This document shows positions 25,285 to 34,475 of a DNA stretch of 50,456 bases, piece after piece. The stretch is from CAZUZS01 sp964624795 (GTDB lineage Bacteria; Calditrichota; Calditrichia; RBG-13-44-9), in NCBI GenBank assembly GCA_964624795.1, contig CAZUZS010000030.1:1-50456 (forward strand), written 5' to 3'. The notes below the pieces were generated by a model, which saw only the letters and a program-made list of their open reading frames with translations, made no database searches and had not been told where the DNA came from. Both the position numbers and the translations under genes were made by a program. Within the stretch, counting starts at the first letter, position 1. Each line of letters starts with the position of its first letter.

Positions 25285-27900
25285 TTACTGTGCGGGATAC
25301 AGATCGCCCCACCACGCCGGCTGGTCCTTCAGCCACTTGTCAAACCACGCCATAATTGTTTTTGTCCATATTTTGCGCTGCCCGTATTTTACGACCCAAT
25401 GATTGGCGCCCGGCACCTGCACATATTCCACGGTTCGGCCCAAAAGCTTGAGCGCGGTGAACAACTGGTTGCTTTCACCGGTCGGGACATTGGTGTCCGC
25501 GGTACCATTCACAAGAAGCAAGGGAGTATGAATTTTGTCCGCAGAATACAATGGACTCTGGCCGACATAGATATCTTTCCGGTTCCAGGGGAAACTGTTT
25601 GCAGTTGCCACGGCGCTGTAAAGATACCCCCAGTAACCCTCTCCCCAGTAGCTGGAAATGTCGCTTATCCCGGCGTGAGAAACAGCGGCGGCGAAGAGAT
25701 CGGTCTTGGTGACCAGCAGCATGGTCATGAAACCGCCGTAGGAGGCCCCGATCGCACCGACCCGCGCACGGTCCACAAACGGGTGCGCAGCAAGGAACTG
25801 CTTCACACCGTCGATAATCTCGCCTGCCACTTCTTTTCCCCAGTCATTCACATGCCAGGAAGAGAATGCCTGTCCGTAGCCAATTGCGCCGCTGGGCTGC
25901 AGCACGTAAACCACATAACCCTGCGCCGCCCACAAGTTCTTGGGATAACGCCCGCCAAAATCCCGCTCCACCGGGGTGGTGCCGCCATAATAATAAACGA
26001 TGCACGGATATTTTTCAGCGGGATCGAAATCCGGGGGATAATACACCCGCCCCTGGATCGTCGTTCCCCGCTCATTTTTGAAATCCCAGGATTCCACCTT
26101 TCCAAACTGCACATATTGAAAATCATCCGCTGCCGGATCAGATAATACTTTGTATTTTCCTTTTATCAGGTCGATGGAATACGCCTTCAGCGGGGTGCTT
26201 ACGGATGACCCGGTGTAAATTGCATCCGGCCTATTCTTCGCCAGGGAGAGACGATTTACGACATCAACCCCGGTCTCGATCAGCTTAAATTTTTTCTTGT
26301 TCAGATCGAGACGATAAAGATGGGCATCGGAGCGGTCGGTTGTCGTAAAATAGATTTCATTCTCTTTTAACCAGTAAGCGTGATCTATGGACGGATCAAA
26401 ATCGCGGGTCAGCGGCTCAATCTTTTTGGATTCAACATCCATCAGGTAGCCCTGGATATCATAATCGTTAGGCGTGCGGCCATCCGGCACATTGATGCCC
26501 AGTTCGCCAAACATGGACGGCCCACCGGTCAGGAGTAGCTTCTTTCCATCGGGAGACCACCGGGCATCGTTGAACCATTGCCCGGACCAGAGGGAATCCA
26601 TTTGGAGCGTTTGCAGGTCCAGGGTGTACAAGCTGGTTTTTGTATACGGACGCACGCTGTAATCATCCTTCTCACGGGTGAAAAGCAGCTTTCGTCCGTC
26701 CGGGCTGATTCCCTGCAGATCGGTGGTCAGCTTACCGGCGGTTAAACGCTGCCGCGTGCCTTCCGGCACATTCACGCGGTACAAAAAAGTCCGGTCGCGC
26801 CACCACGGCCAGCGATCCCGCAGACTCTCCAACCGTTTCAAATCCTGCTTGTCTTCTTTTGGTTTGTCGGTAATGTTATAAATGATGAAGGAGCCGTCCG
26901 GTGACCACGAATAGCCGCTCAGATTTTCGATGTTTTCCAGGATGGGCACGGCGGTGCCATCGGAGAGATTTACAATCCATAGTGTGCTTTTCTCATCCTT
27001 GACAGTGGTGTACGAAAAGCGGTTTCCGGTTGGCGCCCACTGGATATTGTCGATGCCGGTGCCGCCGCGGTAGGTTCGAAGAAGACTTCCATCATTCACG
27101 CGGTACAATTCCACCCAGGTTTCGCTTTCGTCACCGGGAGGAAGGCTTCGTTTCAGCATGAGAGCCGCCAACTCACCGTCGGGAGAAATCGCGACATCGG
27201 AAACGGCCGGTTCTTCCAACAGGTTCACCACATCCATGATGTGCTGCGGCAACAGCTCCTGCTTCACGGCTTCATCCCCAAATTTCTTTGGTATTTTTAA
27301 TACGGTTGAGATTTTCCAGTCGCTCTTCTCTGAGGGATCAAACAGAGCCTCAACCAATAATAAATGCTTGCCGGTTTCCAGCTTTATTTCCTTTTCCACC
27401 GGCTCAGTTTTCTCAGCATCTCCGGAATTTTCCGATTTTGAGATAAATTCATTTCCATCCAGAAATGCCTTGAACAGGTGCGGCGTTGTCACGCTGACTT
27501 TTGCACTTGTCCAGCGGTCGATACTGAGATACGTCGCCAGCCAGGCGATTTCTGGGTTCTTTTCACTGCTGTCGACCAGAGCGACCATGCTGCCGCTGCC
27601 CGTCGTCACTTTCTGCCAGCGCAAGACTGTTGAGGCTTTCCAGGGCAAAGTTTCACCAGTCTGCGGCCGTAAAGATTTGACATTCAAAACTTGAAAATCC
27701 AGAAGATCTTTTACGCCGAATTTTTTCGCGGAAGCGTTGTTAAAAGCCGGCAGCGGCATTTGAACCGGACCGGCTTTCAGCCATGCAGTAACCGGCATCT
27801 GGGCGGTTTCAAGACTGTCCTGTGAAAAAACAAGTTTAAAAGAAAAAGAGATGAAAGAAAAAATAATAAGTACCACAAATATCGAATTGGTTCGCTTCAT
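25285..27900 (-). CDS. Secreted S9 family prolyl oligopeptidase-like peptidase
   Basis: The 871-residue protein has a Sec signal peptide (residues about 1-27). A beta-propeller region follows with repeated W-S-P-D-G / W-A-P-T-G strands (about 200-560), as in DPP4-like or acylaminoacyl peptidases. The C-terminal alpha/beta-hydrolase domain carries G-A-S-Y-G-G with Ser720, Asp802 in N-G-T-A-D-T-N-V-P and His834 in G-A-N-H-W. It should cleave short peptides in the periplasm or outside the cell. A GAGGG SD precedes the ATG. Neighbouring genes are separate units, so it probably works alone in peptide scavenging. Confidence 0.93.
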   Translation of the reverse strand: MKRTNSIFVVLIIFSFISFSFKLVFSQDSLETAQMPVTAWLKAGPVQMPLPAFNNASAKKFGVKDLLDFQVLNVKSLRPQTGETLPWKASTVLRWQKVTTGSGSMVALVDSSEKNPEIAWLATYLSIDRWTSAKVSVTTPHLFKAFLDGNEFISKSENSGDAEKTEPVEKEIKLETGKHLLLVEALFDPSEKSDWKISTVLKIPKKFGDEAVKQELLPQHIMDVVNLLEEPAVSDVAISPDGELAALMLKRSLPPGDESETWVELYRVNDGSLLRTYRGGTGIDNIQWAPTGNRFSYTTVKDEKSTLWIVNLSDGTAVPILENIENLSGYSWSPDGSFIIYNITDKPKEDKQDLKRLESLRDRWPWWRDRTFLYRVNVPEGTRQRLTAGKLTTDLQGISPDGRKLLFTREKDDYSVRPYTKTSLYTLDLQTLQMDSLWSGQWFNDARWSPDGKKLLLTGGPSMFGELGINVPDGRTPNDYDIQGYLMDVESKKIEPLTRDFDPSIDHAYWLKENEIYFTTTDRSDAHLYRLDLNKKKFKLIETGVDVVNRLSLAKNRPDAIYTGSSVSTPLKAYSIDLIKGKYKVLSDPAADDFQYVQFGKVESWDFKNERGTTIQGRVYYPPDFDPAEKYPCIVYYYGGTTPVERDFGGRYPKNLWAAQGYVVYVLQPSGAIGYGQAFSSWHVNDWGKEVAGEIIDGVKQFLAAHPFVDRARVGAIGASYGGFMTMLLVTKTDLFAAAVSHAGISDISSYWGEGYWGYLYSAVATANSFPWNRKDIYVGQSPLYSADKIHTPLLLVNGTADTNVPTGESNQLFTALKLLGRTVEYVQVPGANHWVVKYGQRKIWTKTIMAWFDKWLKDQPAWWGDLYPAQ

Positions 27901-28026
27901 TGGAATCCCTCAAATTTTAAGATCGCCTGTTCTGCAAATATTGCCAGAAGATTAAGATAAAATGTGGCACTCTTTTTTCAAAACAGTTTTGATTTTTTGG
28001 AAATTTCCACTCAATTCATTCTGATA

Positions 28027-28055
28027 TTGACAAACCATATTGAACCGCCTAAATT
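28027..28055 (+). promoter_or_regulatory. Predicted promoter of the CsgG/Omp28-like/Ig operon
   Basis: TTGACA (28027-28032) is followed after 17 bases by TAAATT (28050-28055). A start near 28062 would give a leader of about 95 bases before the CsgG-like gene. The -35 is perfect; the -10 is a partial match. Confidence 0.5.
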
Positions 28056-28156
28056 GACGCAGCGCAAAGTAATGAAATGTTTAACAATGTAAATTTTACC
28101 AGCTTTTTGGATTACGGGCGCAAACACAATTAATAATTGAAATATGAAAGGGCGGC

Positions 28157-29002
28157 ATGCGTGTTCTACCATACCTTGTCCTGGTAATTTCACTGCTTTT
28201 CGGCGCCACGACTTCGCTCCGGGCACAGATGCGGGTGGCGATTGCCGAATTTAAAAACGAGAGTGCAGTTTTCTACCTTGACCAGTGGCAGCAAAGCATT
28301 CCGGATCTGATGCAGGCGCAGTTGTCCCGCTCAAAAGAAATCATTGTTTTGGAGCGGCGAAAATTAAAGGCCGTTCTGGACGAGAAAGCACTGGCCATGA
28401 GCGGCCTGACCGATTCCAGTAAAGCGCAGGAGATCGGGAGCCTGCTGGATGCCGAATACGTCATTACCGGCACCATTCATAAAGTTGACAACGATTACCG
28501 GATCGATGCCAGCATCGTGAAGGTGAGCACCGGCGAAACCCGAAGTGAGAAGGCAGTAAGCCCGGACCGCGACCATCTCCAAAAAATGGTGGAGCTGCTG
28601 GGCAACAATATTTTATTTGATCTCACCGGTTCCGGCCGTTATAAAAATAAGATAAAACTGAAGGGCTATCCCACCACCTATTTTTTGGTTGCTACCGTGG
28701 GTCTGGCTGTAGCCACCGGGGCAGTGCGGGCGCAGTACGAAAAAAATCTGGATGCATATCACGACAATGTCCAATTGGATCAATTTAATACGCTCTACGA
28801 CAAAGCAAATAACACCCAGAAGCTTTCGGTTGGTTTGGCAACGCTCACCGGAACCGCGTTGATCGGCACTGTTTACTGCTGGATTCGAAATCTCTCGCCA
28901 AAAGAAATTTATGCCGGCACGTCGATCCATAAGGACATACTGCCCTACTTAACCCTTAACCGAAAAAAAGAGGTGCTTTTCGGTGCGCATATTTATTTTT
29001 AG
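28157..29002 (+). CDS. CsgG-like envelope protein
   Basis: The 281-residue protein has a signal peptide (cleaved after about residue 23, L-R-A-Q). A CsgG/LpoB/FlgO-like domain follows: M-R-V-A-I-A-E-F-K-N-E-S, P-D-L-M-Q-A-Q-L, I-V-L-E-R-R-K-L-K-A-V-L-D-E, A-E-Y-V-I-T-G-T-I and D-A-S-I-V-K-V-S-T-G-E. It ends with two hydrophobic segments (about 172-190 and 225-245) not typical of CsgG. The Cys needed for lipidation of true CsgG is absent. The end overlaps the next gene by 20 bases. Family members form curli export pores or activate cell-wall synthases; which applies here is unclear. Confidence 0.72.
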   Translation: MRVLPYLVLVISLLFGATTSLRAQMRVAIAEFKNESAVFYLDQWQQSIPDLMQAQLSRSKEIIVLERRKLKAVLDEKALAMSGLTDSSKAQEIGSLLDAEYVITGTIHKVDNDYRIDASIVKVSTGETRSEKAVSPDRDHLQKMVELLGNNILFDLTGSGRYKNKIKLKGYPTTYFLVATVGLAVATGAVRAQYEKNLDAYHDNVQLDQFNTLYDKANNTQKLSVGLATLTGTALIGTVYCWIRNLSPKEIYAGTSIHKDILPYLTLNRKKEVLFGAHIYF

Positions 29003-29750
29003 CCTCGCTGTCTCAATTATCTTATCTCTGGGCTGCCAGGACATTCCGCGCGATAATGTGCTCGATCCGCAAAATCCGGGCAGTTACCAGGCGCCGACTA
29101 TTCTGCTGGATGCTTTTGTGAACACAAGTAATCCGTTAGATTACAACGAATTTGCACTTCAGGCGCTGGATTCCATCAAGGCCAATTACGGTGACCGGGT
29201 GGTTATCGCGGAATACCACCGGAACAGCCGCGATTACCCGGATCCCTTAAGTATTGACGATTCCGAATTGCTCTATGAAAAATATGTTCAACATTCAACC
29301 AGCGCGGTTGAGGGTGTTCCGGATATTTTTATCAACGGAATAGGCAACCGGGTGCAGGGCGCTGCCAGTGTACACAATGTGGTCTACCGATTGAATAAAG
29401 TGCTTTCCGACGAAGTCACCACAAGCAACTATTTTACGTTGGAGCCGGGAAAGGTCACATTCAGCGGTTCAGAGTTGAATGCCACCTGCAAAATTGCCAG
29501 GCTGGGCAGCACATCCGCCGACGATCTCCTGCTGAAGATAATTCTCCTGAAGCGAGTAAACTCGAGTGATTTAAAACGTGTAGTTACTAAGATTCGGAAA
29601 TCTGGAATTCCCAGCCTGGAGGCCGGCGAGATTAAAGCCCAGGAATTTACAATCGGCCAGTTGAATGAACAGCCCGATGATGTCCTTTTTGTGTTGACTT
29701 CAGCCGACGAGCTAAATGTTTACCAATCCATAAAAGTTGAATTACAATGA
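28983..29750 (+). CDS. Omp28-like lipoprotein with thioredoxin-like fold but no Cys pair
   Basis: The 255-residue protein starts at GTG, within the upstream gene's 3' end. It has a lipoprotein signal with lipobox L-S-L-G-C (residue 18). Residues about 38-150 follow the pattern of Omp28-related proteins: a beta strand, a helix with Y-N-E-F-A-L-Q-A-L, V-V-I-A-E-Y-H-R, E-G-V-P-D-I-F-I-N-G and H-N-V-V-Y-R-L-N-K-V-L. This is a thioredoxin-like core, but the C-x-x-C of redox-active relatives is missing. The last 100 residues look beta-rich. It is coupled to the genes on both sides, by a 20-bp overlap upstream and ATGA downstream. The assignment is moderate. Confidence 0.55.
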   Translation: MRIFIFSLAVSIILSLGCQDIPRDNVLDPQNPGSYQAPTILLDAFVNTSNPLDYNEFALQALDSIKANYGDRVVIAEYHRNSRDYPDPLSIDDSELLYEKYVQHSTSAVEGVPDIFINGIGNRVQGAASVHNVVYRLNKVLSDEVTTSNYFTLEPGKVTFSGSELNATCKIARLGSTSADDLLLKIILLKRVNSSDLKRVVTKIRKSGIPSLEAGEIKAQEFTIGQLNEQPDDVLFVLTSADELNVYQSIKVELQ

Positions 29751-30421
29751 AACATTTAATCTATTTTGCCTTGCTATTCCTTACCTTAGGAATCGGCACA
29801 ATTTTGACTTCCTGCGATGCAGAGAAATTGTTCAAGAAGCCGCCGGTTATCGAAGAACTCAATCTGAGCAGAGACGAGGTTAGTCCGCTCGACACCGTTT
29901 ATGCGGAAGTGAAGGCAACCAACCCGGAGGATGGCGTACTAAGCTACCACTGGTCAGTAACACCCAATAGAGGTTCCATTCTTGATCCAATCGATCGTTC
30001 TAGTCTGCGGTGGGTTGCCCCTTATGCGGGAGGCACTTATCTTTTTAATGTCGAAGTCTCTAATGCATATAAAAAATCCGAAAGCAACAAAAGCGTAAGG
30101 GTAATTGTCAGCAGCGCTCCCATTGTTCAAATATTGACTCCAAAAGACGGCGACTACCTGGTTCAGCTAAACACCTACACAGTGCAGGCCAGGGCAAGCC
30201 ACGAAAACGGCATCAGTAAAGTCTCTTTTTATGTCGAAGATAGTCTGTGGGGCCAGCAAAGCGCCTCACCGAACAATGAGTATCAATTCACCTTTATTCC
30301 GGATACCAGCCTGGTTGGAAAAACAAGCATAAAAGTAGAGGCGATCCCGAATTCCGCTACTTCAATCGGCGCAGACTCGATTGAAGTCAGCATCGAGCCG
30401 ATCTTACCCAAGAAGCGGTAA
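29747..30421 (+). CDS. Lipoprotein with two Ig-like/PKD-type domains
   Basis: The 224-residue protein has a lipoprotein signal (I-L-T-S-C, residue 23). Two beta-sandwich-like segments follow. Residues about 35-125 (A-E-V-K-A-T-N-P-E-D-G-V-L-S-Y-H-W-S-V, Y-L-F-N-V-E-V-S-N) match the PKD / cadherin-like pattern. Residues about 128-217 (V-Q-I-L-T-P-K-D-G-D-Y, Y-T-V-Q-A-R-A-S, V-S-F-Y-V-E-D) match the Ig-like domain often found next to sugar-active enzymes. It is the third gene of the coupled operon and probably sits at the cell surface. It is convergent with the HtrA gene, only seven bases away. Confidence 0.65.
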   Translation: MKHLIYFALLFLTLGIGTILTSCDAEKLFKKPPVIEELNLSRDEVSPLDTVYAEVKATNPEDGVLSYHWSVTPNRGSILDPIDRSSLRWVAPYAGGTYLFNVEVSNAYKKSESNKSVRVIVSSAPIVQILTPKDGDYLVQLNTYTVQARASHENGISKVSFYVEDSLWGQQSASPNNEYQFTFIPDTSLVGKTSIKVEAIPNSATSIGADSIEVSIEPILPKKR

Positions 30422-30428
30422 CAGCAGT

Positions 30429-31787
30429 TTACTTGCTTTTTTCATCTACGTTCATAGCTGCAAAATAGGGCGCTCCACCGCGCCTCACTTCAAAGAAAAC
30501 CGTCTTTTCGCCGGACGCGATCAGCTTCCTGTAGATTTCCTCGTACGACTGTAGATTGCGGACATCCTGATGGTTGAGCAACCGGATAACATCTCCCGCC
30601 ATCAACCCGGCGCGGTCGGCAAATCCGCCGCTTTTCACCGCGGAGATATAAACACCGTTGTAATCCGGCATATTTTCCATTTGAAAAATATGCCGATTGA
30701 TTGCTTTGACCACCAGCCCCCAATCGGGAGATTCAAATTCGGGCAGGTACTCAAACGGATCGACCTGGGTCGTCACCTCGATATTTTCAATTTTTCCATT
30801 ACGCCATATTTCCAGCCGAACCGGCTGCCGGGAGGGCAGATCGGCGATGATTTTTCGCACTGCCGGCAAATCCTCATCGAAATCTGCCTTCACTTCCTGG
30901 CCGTCGATGGCAACCAGCACGTCGCCTGGCTGCAGTCCTGCTTTCTCCGCCGGGGAAAAAGGATCGATGCTGGAAATGAGCACGCCGGTCAAATCCGGCT
31001 TACCTAAATATTCCCGCAAATCTTTCACAGGCTGTAGCTCCAGGCCAATCCAGCTTCGCTGAATTCTTTCACCGGCAAGAAGCTTGTCGGCGATTTCCCT
31101 GGCCAGGTTGATGGGAATGGCAAATCCCAGGTTCTCCGCCAGGAAAACCCCGCGGGCATTGATGCCTACAACCTCGCCTTTGAGGTTAATGAGCGGCCCA
31201 CCGCTGTTTCCGGGATTTATGGCTGCATCGGTTTGTATCCAGAGGTTGTATGGAGACACCATTTGCCCCGCGCTCTCGAAATAGCGGTCGATGGAGCTGA
31301 TGACGCCCATGCTTACCGATCGGGAAAGCCCCAACGGACTGCCGAGCGCCAGAACCACCTGTCCCACTTCCAGGCTGTCCGAATTTCCCAGCCTGGCATA
31401 TGGCAGCGGTGCCGTTCCCCACTCTTCCAGGTTCAGTTTCAACACCGCCACGTCGGTGGAGGGGTCGCTGCCCACCACCTGTGCGGTGAGTTTCATCTTG
31501 TTGTTCAACGTGCAGTGCACTTTTTCGGCATTTTCCACGACATGATGGTTCGTCAGAACATAGCCATCTTTTGAGAAGATGAATCCGCTGCCAGTTACCA
31601 GTGTGTGGCGTTTTTCGCCGGTTGTAAAAAAACTTTTCACCGGCTCTACGTTTACCAGGGCCGGCATTACATCATTCCTCGCCTCAAAGATCTCCTGCTG
31701 CAAATTGGAGGTGGCCGTCTGCGACATGACCGGCTGAATGATAAATAATAAAGTGATAAACAGAGAAAATAAGCGAACAGTTTTCAA
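30429..31787 (-). CDS. HtrA/Deg family serine protease with two PDZ domains
   Basis: The 452-residue periplasmic protease has a signal peptide (R-L-F-S-L-F-I-T-L-L, cleavage near V-M-S). Its trypsin-like domain has an intact triad: His82 (T-N-H-H-V-V), Asp112 (S-T-D-V-A-V) and Ser195 (P-G-N-S-G-G-P). Two PDZ domains follow (about 255-350 and 370-445). Such proteases degrade misfolded envelope proteins. The start is a TTG at 31787 because a GGGGAG lies seven bases before it; the upstream in-frame ATG at 31844 would place an unlikely polar stretch before the signal peptide. It contrasts with the triad-less homologue at 20955-22361. Confidence 0.92.
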   Translation of the reverse strand: MKTVRLFSLFITLLFIIQPVMSQTATSNLQQEIFEARNDVMPALVNVEPVKSFFTTGEKRHTLVTGSGFIFSKDGYVLTNHHVVENAEKVHCTLNNKMKLTAQVVGSDPSTDVAVLKLNLEEWGTAPLPYARLGNSDSLEVGQVVLALGSPLGLSRSVSMGVISSIDRYFESAGQMVSPYNLWIQTDAAINPGNSGGPLINLKGEVVGINARGVFLAENLGFAIPINLAREIADKLLAGERIQRSWIGLELQPVKDLREYLGKPDLTGVLISSIDPFSPAEKAGLQPGDVLVAIDGQEVKADFDEDLPAVRKIIADLPSRQPVRLEIWRNGKIENIEVTTQVDPFEYLPEFESPDWGLVVKAINRHIFQMENMPDYNGVYISAVKSGGFADRAGLMAGDVIRLLNHQDVRNLQSYEEIYRKLIASGEKTVFFEVRRGGAPYFAAMNVDEKSK

Positions 31788-31997
31788 TAAATAACTCCCC
31801 TTCTGGTTTGAAATAAAAATAAGATGAATACCGGGGTGCTTCAAATACGAAATAAATTTGCTTCCGGAAGCTCTAATTCCCTGTATTTGCTACTGCAAAT
31901 TTAATATTGTTGACATTTAAATGCTATTCATTTGCAGGAGTCTTGTTTTGCCCGAATCCGGTATTAAATTAGGGGAACAATTGAAGGAGCGCTGTTT

Positions 31998-33185
31998 ATG
32001 GATCGACTCGAAAATTCCGCCGCAAAAGTAATTCTGAAAGAAGAACGCACGCGCTCCATTATCAATCGCCATCCCTGGATTTTCAGCGGTGCCATTCAAA
32101 GCATCCACGGCGTTGAGGAATCCGGTGAGATTGCCTCCGTTTATTCTCACGATGGAGTTTTCCAGGGAAAGGGATTCGTGAATTCAAAATCCCAGATTGT
32201 GGTCAGACTACTTACTTTTCAAGATGAACCTGTTAATGCAGATTTCTTCATCAACCGGCTGAGGCGGGCTTTCGATTTCCGCCGTCGAATGATCCGCAGC
32301 AACACTAACGCCTGGCGAATCGTGCACGGCGACGCTGACTTCCTTACCGGGCTGGTTGTGGACAAATATGCTGATACCTTGGTTGTCCAGATATTTTCGG
32401 CTGGAATGGAGCGAATCAAAAATCAGTTGGTAGAATGGTTGCGATCAGTTGTCAATCCATCCTGCATCCTGGAGCGTCGCGAAGCGCGAATTCTTGATGA
32501 GGAAGGGATCAAATCGAACAAAGAAGTGCTGTGGGGAAAACTGGAAAATCCGGTGCTCATCCAGGAAAATGGCATTCGATATGAAGTGGATGTGTGGGAC
32601 GGACAGAAAACCGGATTCTTCCTTGATCAGCGGGAAAACCGTGAGCGGATCGGCAAACTGGCGGCAGGCAAACGGCTGTTGAACTGCTTCTCCTACACCG
32701 GCGGATTCAGCCTGGCTGCTGCCAAAAATGGCGCTTCAACCGTTTCGGTGGAAATCAGGGAAGCGGCGCAGCAGGCCGCACAAAAAAATTTCACCTTGAA
32801 TAATATCGATCCCGGCAATCACAAATTCATTAATGCAAACGTTTTTGAATACCTGCGGGACATTGACGAGAAGTTCGACCTAATTGTTCTCGACCCGCCG
32901 GCATTTGTTAAGAAGAAATCCTACCTGAATCGCGGCAGCCGCGGCTACAAGGACGTCAATCGTTTAGCCATTCAAAAAAGCAAAAAGGACGGGCTAATAT
33001 TAAGCTGCAGTTGTTCACACTACATCACCTGGGACCTTTTCCAGAAGATTATCTTTGCCGCTGCAAAGGACGCCGACCGGGATGTTCAGATAATTGGCAA
33101 ATTCAGCCAGCCTTTCGATCATGCGGTAAGCATTTATCATCCGGAAAGCGAATATCTCAAATCATTTTTACTGAGGGTACTGTAA
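31998..33185 (+). CDS. rlmI: RlmI-like class I SAM-dependent rRNA methyltransferase
   Basis: The 395-residue protein has an N-terminal PUA-like region (R-H-P-W-I-F-S-G-A-I, residues about 24-35). A linker domain with L-T-G-L-V-V-D-K-Y is followed by the methyltransferase core: K-T-G-F-F-L-D-Q-R-E-N-R, L-N-C-F-S-Y-T-G-G-F-S (SAM loop) and the catalytic L-D-P-P-A-F-V-K. C-S-C-S lies near the end of the core. This is the RlmI (YccW) family, which makes m5C1962 in 23S rRNA. An AAGGAG lies nine bases before the ATG. It is convergent with the YbaK gene and monocistronic. Confidence 0.9.
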   Translation: MDRLENSAAKVILKEERTRSIINRHPWIFSGAIQSIHGVEESGEIASVYSHDGVFQGKGFVNSKSQIVVRLLTFQDEPVNADFFINRLRRAFDFRRRMIRSNTNAWRIVHGDADFLTGLVVDKYADTLVVQIFSAGMERIKNQLVEWLRSVVNPSCILERREARILDEEGIKSNKEVLWGKLENPVLIQENGIRYEVDVWDGQKTGFFLDQRENRERIGKLAAGKRLLNCFSYTGGFSLAAAKNGASTVSVEIREAAQQAAQKNFTLNNIDPGNHKFINANVFEYLRDIDEKFDLIVLDPPAFVKKKSYLNRGSRGYKDVNRLAIQKSKKDGLILSCSCSHYITWDLFQKIIFAAAKDADRDVQIIGKFSQPFDHAVSIYHPESEYLKSFLLRVL

Positions 33186-33200
33186 ACCTCTTCGCCGGCG

Positions 33201-33671
33201 TTAAAGATGGTCGGCCAACGTGCCAATCACTGGCTTCACAAGCCGTTCGAAATCTGAATAGGTCAGCTTAATCACTTCCGAATGCGTGGTGGCGTTGAAG
33301 CAGATTTCATCATCACGGGTGAGAGAAGAATCAACATAAGTGGGCAATTCATAGATATTGCCGAACGGCGGCATGGCGCCGATTTCCGATTTGGGGAACA
33401 GGCTCTCGAACTCCTGCTCTGTGGCAAGCTCGGCCTCTTTTGCATGCGCTACTTGCCGGAAAAGATCCAGGTTCACACGGTGGGTTGCCGGCAATACCGC
33501 CATTACAAACCTGCCATCAGCCTTCAGGATAACTGATTTGGCGAACATCCTGCCGGGAATGTGACAGGCCGCCGCAATTTCCTGCGCAGTATAGGCCTTG
33601 GAATGGATCATGGTGACATACTTTACATGGTTCTCGTCCAGAAAATCTTTCAAACGTTTTTTTAACGGCAT
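33201..33671 (-). CDS. YbaK/EbsC-type aminoacyl-tRNA deacylase
   Basis: The 156-residue protein matches the YbaK/ProX editing-domain family: Y-T-A-Q-E-I-A-A-A, then M-F-A-K-S-V-I-L-K (containing the conserved Lys), V-M-A-V-L-P-A-T-H-R-V, I-G-A-M-P-P-F-G and F-N-A-T-T-H-S-E-V-I. Family members hydrolyse mischarged tRNA, such as Cys- or Ala-tRNAPro. The exact specificity is not readable from sequence. An AGGAG lies before the ATG. It is a stand-alone trans-editing protein, 15 bp from the convergent RlmI gene. Confidence 0.9.
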   Translation of the reverse strand: MPLKKRLKDFLDENHVKYVTMIHSKAYTAQEIAAACHIPGRMFAKSVILKADGRFVMAVLPATHRVNLDLFRQVAHAKEAELATEQEFESLFPKSEIGAMPPFGNIYELPTYVDSSLTRDDEICFNATTHSEVIKLTYSDFERLVKPVIGTLADHL

Positions 33672-33852
33672 GATTTTCTCCTGACTTTAATGGAACCCTG
33701 TGCATAAATTAATTAAATTTCCCAACAAATCAAATTCTTCTGTGGCACCAATTCTAATCGTCACGCGCCAAAAGTCACTTACACATTTTTTTATCCAAAG
33801 AACGCAAAAACAGTTCCGGTTGTCTTCATTCAAATTTCATAAACCGTAATTA

Positions 33853-34047
33853 ATGTATAAGTGGGAGGGATTGGAGGTTTCTCGAAAGAGGGTTTCTTTC
33901 ACTCGTGAGGAAGAGAGGATATTGATTCAAATCGAAAAGCAAATGTCTCATTTGAATCCGAAAAAGAAAAGCCCTCTGTGGCCCAACAATCAACAATTTA
34001 AAGCAAGCGAGTTTCCTTATGGAGGAAAAATCTTACGACCCCTTTGA
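33853..34047 (+). CDS. Possible small protein overlapping the Hsp20 start
   Basis: This 64-codon frame is rich in Lys, Arg and Glu (S-R-K-R-V-S-F-T-R-E-E-E-R-I-L-I-Q-I-E-K). Its stop overlaps the Hsp20 start by 29 bases, which would couple the two. I do not recognise it, and its ATG lacks a good SD. It could equally be an untranslated leader of the Hsp20-Lon operon. Confidence 0.3.
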   Translation: MYKWEGLEVSRKRVSFTREEERILIQIEKQMSHLNPKKKSPLWPNNQQFKASEFPYGGKILRPL

Positions 34048-34462
34048 AGAATTGCAGAAGGAGTACAAAAAGTTTTTAGACCACCTGGTCAGCACCGGTT
34101 GGGGTTCAACACGATTTGCTGATTCGCCCTGGATGCCGATGCTGAACATTTGTGAAAATTCAACGCACTATATGCTTCATGTAGAGCTGCCCGGACTGGA
34201 CAAAGAAAACATCCGGCTGGTGGTGCAGGGCGACATGCTCACAATTCAGGGCAAAAAGGAGCTGAAGCATTCCCTTCAACCGCGGCGCTGCTTCCACATG
34301 GAAATCCACACCGGTCCGTTTTATCGCGCCATTCAACTGCCCGCGGCAGTTGATGCGGCGCAGGTTGAAGCGAAATACGAGCAGGGTATTCTGGAAGTCC
34401 TGATTAAAAAGAGCCCTCCCACATCAGGCAAAAAAATCATTGAAATTCATACTGAAGAATAG
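34019..34462 (+). CDS. Hsp20/alpha-crystallin family small heat-shock protein
   Basis: The 147-residue protein has the alpha-crystallin domain at about 40-135: P-M-L-N-I-C-E-N, H-V-E-L-P-G-L-D-K-E-N-I, L-T-I-Q-G-K-K-E and A-K-Y-E-Q-G-I-L-E-V-L-I-K-K, with the conserved G-I-L strand. Small heat-shock proteins hold unfolding proteins for refolding or degradation. The gene ends 13 bp before lon, so holdase and protease are probably co-expressed on stress. The SD is weak. The short N-terminal arm is acidic and aromatic, as usual. Confidence 0.9.
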   Translation: MEEKSYDPFEELQKEYKKFLDHLVSTGWGSTRFADSPWMPMLNICENSTHYMLHVELPGLDKENIRLVVQGDMLTIQGKKELKHSLQPRRCFHMEIHTGPFYRAIQLPAAVDAAQVEAKYEQGILEVLIKKSPPTSGKKIIEIHTEE

Positions 34463-34475
34463 TGAGAGCTGAAAA

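Noticed and set aside
25199..25336. Longer start for the SpoIIE-type phosphatase
   Set aside because: It would overlap the S9 peptidase coding end by about 50 bases and adds a stretch without membrane or domain character.
25246..26145. 299-codon open frame opposite the S9 peptidase
   Set aside because: It covers the catalytic domain of a well-recognised peptidase on the other strand and is Arg/His/Pro-rich, as antisense frames are.
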